Made by a program: the position numbers and the translations under genes
NCBI GenBank assembly: GCA_023015935.1
Contig: JALKAY010000008.1
Coordinates: 124,001-188,000 of the forward strand
Reading direction: 5' to 3'
DNA from: Flavobacteriaceae bacterium F08102
GTDB lineage: Bacteria > Bacteroidota > Bacteroidia > Flavobacteriales > Flavobacteriaceae
DNA length: 64,000 nucleotides
Shown here: positions 62,839-64,000 of the stretch, piece after piece
Position numbering within the stretch: position 1 is the stretch's first letter
Layout: every line of letters begins with the position of its first letter
Notes under the pieces: model-generated
Seen by the model: only the letters and a program-made list of their open reading frames with translations
The model's database searches: none
What the model was told of the DNA's origin: nothing

Positions 62839-63915
62839 TCACAGGGTTAACAAATCTTCCACAATACGCGTTGCGGTATGCCCATCCCATAATGGTGGAA
62901 TCGCTCCAATTTTCCACTTTCCTGCATGTAATTTTTCCATATATGGTGCCACCTTATCGGGATTGGTTCCAACCAGTTCATTGGTCCCCATGGTAATGGT
63001 TTCAGGACGTTCGGTATTATCGCGCAAGGTCATACAAGGTACTTTCATCACTGTCGTTTCTTCAGTAATCCCACCCGAATCAGTTATAACTGCAAAAGCA
63101 TGTTTTACTAAATAATTAAATGAAAGATAGCCTAATGGCTCTATAAGGTGTAAATTTTCAGCATGAATCCCGATGCCTTCTAACATTTTAGCCGTTCTAG
63201 GATGTACTGGAAACACAATAGGCATTCCTTTTGCTCCTTTGACAATTTCATCAATTAATGCCTTTAACTTTTGTTCTTCATCTACATTCGCTGGTCGATG
63301 TAAAGTCATCACAAAGTACCCTTTTTCTTTTAAATCTAGGGTGTTGTATATCTCAGGTTTTTCAAAACGAGCTTCATTTTTCAATAAGGTATCAATCATG
63401 GTATTTCCTACATAACGAATCTTCTCTTCCGCATGACCTAACTGACGTAAATTCTCATTTGCGACCTCTGAGGTAGTATAGAAAATATCAGTAATCGCAT
63501 CGGTAACCATCCGATTGATCTCTTCTGGCATAGTAATATCATTAGAGCGAATCCCTCCTTCTACGTGAATCACGCCTATCCCTAATTTTTTGGCGGCAAT
63601 AGCACAGGCCATGGTAGAAGTTACATCGCCTACAACTAAGCAATAATTGGCAGGGTCTTTTAGCAATAAGGCCTCATAACGTTCCATAATCCGAGCCGTC
63701 TGTTCGGCTTGTGTACCAGAACCTACTTCTAGATTAACATCTGGATCAGGAATTCCTAATTCTTCAAAAAAACTCCCAGACATCTTTTTATCATAATGCT
63801 GACCTGTATGAATGAGTCGGTATTGAATTTTATCTTGAACAGGTTTTAGCGCTTCTATTATGGGGGCAATTTTCATAAAGTTAGGACGAGCGCCCGCGAT
63901 GATGTCTAGTTTCAT
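62839..63915 (-). CDS. wecB: UDP-N-acetylglucosamine 2-epimerase (non-hydrolysing)
   Basis: The 358-residue enzyme interconverts UDP-GlcNAc and UDP-ManNAc. Motifs: IIAGARPNFMKIAPIIEAL (N-terminus), LIHTGQHYDKKMSGSFFEEL, VHVEGGIRSNDITMPEEINR, MTLHRPANVD, PVHPRT and the C-terminal DSGGITEETTVMKVPCMTLR with NTERPETITMGTN. All catalytic Asp, Glu and His regions are intact. It is the most upstream gene of the locus seen here on the minus strand; related genes may continue beyond the window. Confidence 0.95.
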   Translation of the reverse strand: MKLDIIAGARPNFMKIAPIIEALKPVQDKIQYRLIHTGQHYDKKMSGSFFEELGIPDPDVNLEVGSGTQAEQTARIMERYEALLLKDPANYCLVVGDVTSTMACAIAAKKLGIGVIHVEGGIRSNDITMPEEINRMVTDAITDIFYTTSEVANENLRQLGHAEEKIRYVGNTMIDTLLKNEARFEKPEIYNTLDLKEKGYFVMTLHRPANVDEEQKLKALIDEIVKGAKGMPIVFPVHPRTAKMLEGIGIHAENLHLIEPLGYLSFNYLVKHAFAVITDSGGITEETTVMKVPCMTLRDNTERPETITMGTNELVGTNPDKVAPYMEKLHAGKWKIGAIPPLWDGHTATRIVEDLLTL

Positions 63916-64000
63916 AATGGTGTTTTTTGGTTCGGTAAATTTATGAAAACTGTACGGGTTTAAGAATTGAATTGCTAGATTATTTGTCGCTGGAAAGTTT

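Noticed and set aside
62485-62996. Small plus- and minus-strand frames near 62.5-63 kb
   Set aside because: Translations of the CACGAAT repeat, or antisense to the 3' end of wecB.

Overview
The window is 64 kb of AT-rich chromosome from a member of the Bacteroidota, most likely family Flavobacteriaceae. The evidence is the gene repertoire: a PorV/PorQ-type protein, DUF2807/DUF4097 proteins, a long Bacteroidota-type NusB, 2TM-domain proteins, DUF3276, DUF1573 and a TonB receptor with a carboxypeptidase-like N-terminus. Promoters of the TTTG-N19-TAnnTTTG type and the scarcity of Shine-Dalgarno sequences point the same way. No rRNA, tRNA, CRISPR array, prophage or transposase was seen.

Layout. 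0-1.2 kb: an ECF sigma / anti-sigma pair, the anti-sigma cut by the window edge. 1.3-13.5 kb: mostly single genes (SRAP protein, OmpA lipoprotein, DPP-IV peptidase, 3D-domain lipoprotein, helicase, secreted hypotheticals, dipeptidase, MscS-type channel). 13.5-15 kb: a SatD/DUF3307 operon preceded by three evenly spaced palindromes. 15.4-16.6 kb: a GlmU-like protein. 16.6-22.4 kb: three paralogous secreted proteins built from an acidic 33-residue 'YLP' repeat, next to an ECF sigma / anti-sigma / DUF4097 / DUF2807 operon. All four transcription units carry the same GTAAC-N16-yGTyw-type promoter, so I read the region as one sigma-factor regulon; this is the main discovery candidate. 22.6-27.4 kb: lon, a YitT family protein and a sterol-desaturase-like protein. 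27.4-33.4 kb: a TonB receptor / TPR / DUF2141 / LytS-type kinase / 2TM / LytTR regulator cluster, divergent from another ECF sigma factor. 34.7-41.5 kb: a YciO-like protein, then a housekeeping run nusB-DUF1573-yajC-ybbR-coaE followed by a two-component system. 41.8-46.6 kb: an ABC exporter, a DUF3276 protein and an M14 peptidase. 46.8-48.2 kb: a LexA-like regulator, a decayed DnaQ-like exonuclease and three 116-bp tandem repeats. 48.2-54.4 kb: a serine hydrolase, sucC, a LolD-like ATPase, a PorV-like protein and a DUF4105 protein. 54.9-63.9 kb: a surface-polysaccharide locus read on the minus strand (wecB, heparinase-like, GT4, WecA-like, CapD-like) whose modules are separated by long direct repeats.

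How it fits together. Much of the window serves the cell envelope: ECF and two-component signalling, surface polysaccharide, outer-membrane uptake and secreted peptidases. Two features go beyond ordinary annotation: the YLP-repeat sigma regulon at 16.6-22.4 kb, and the same-orientation repeat blocks that bracket cassettes of the polysaccharide locus. All family names come from reading motifs by eye; no database search was run.
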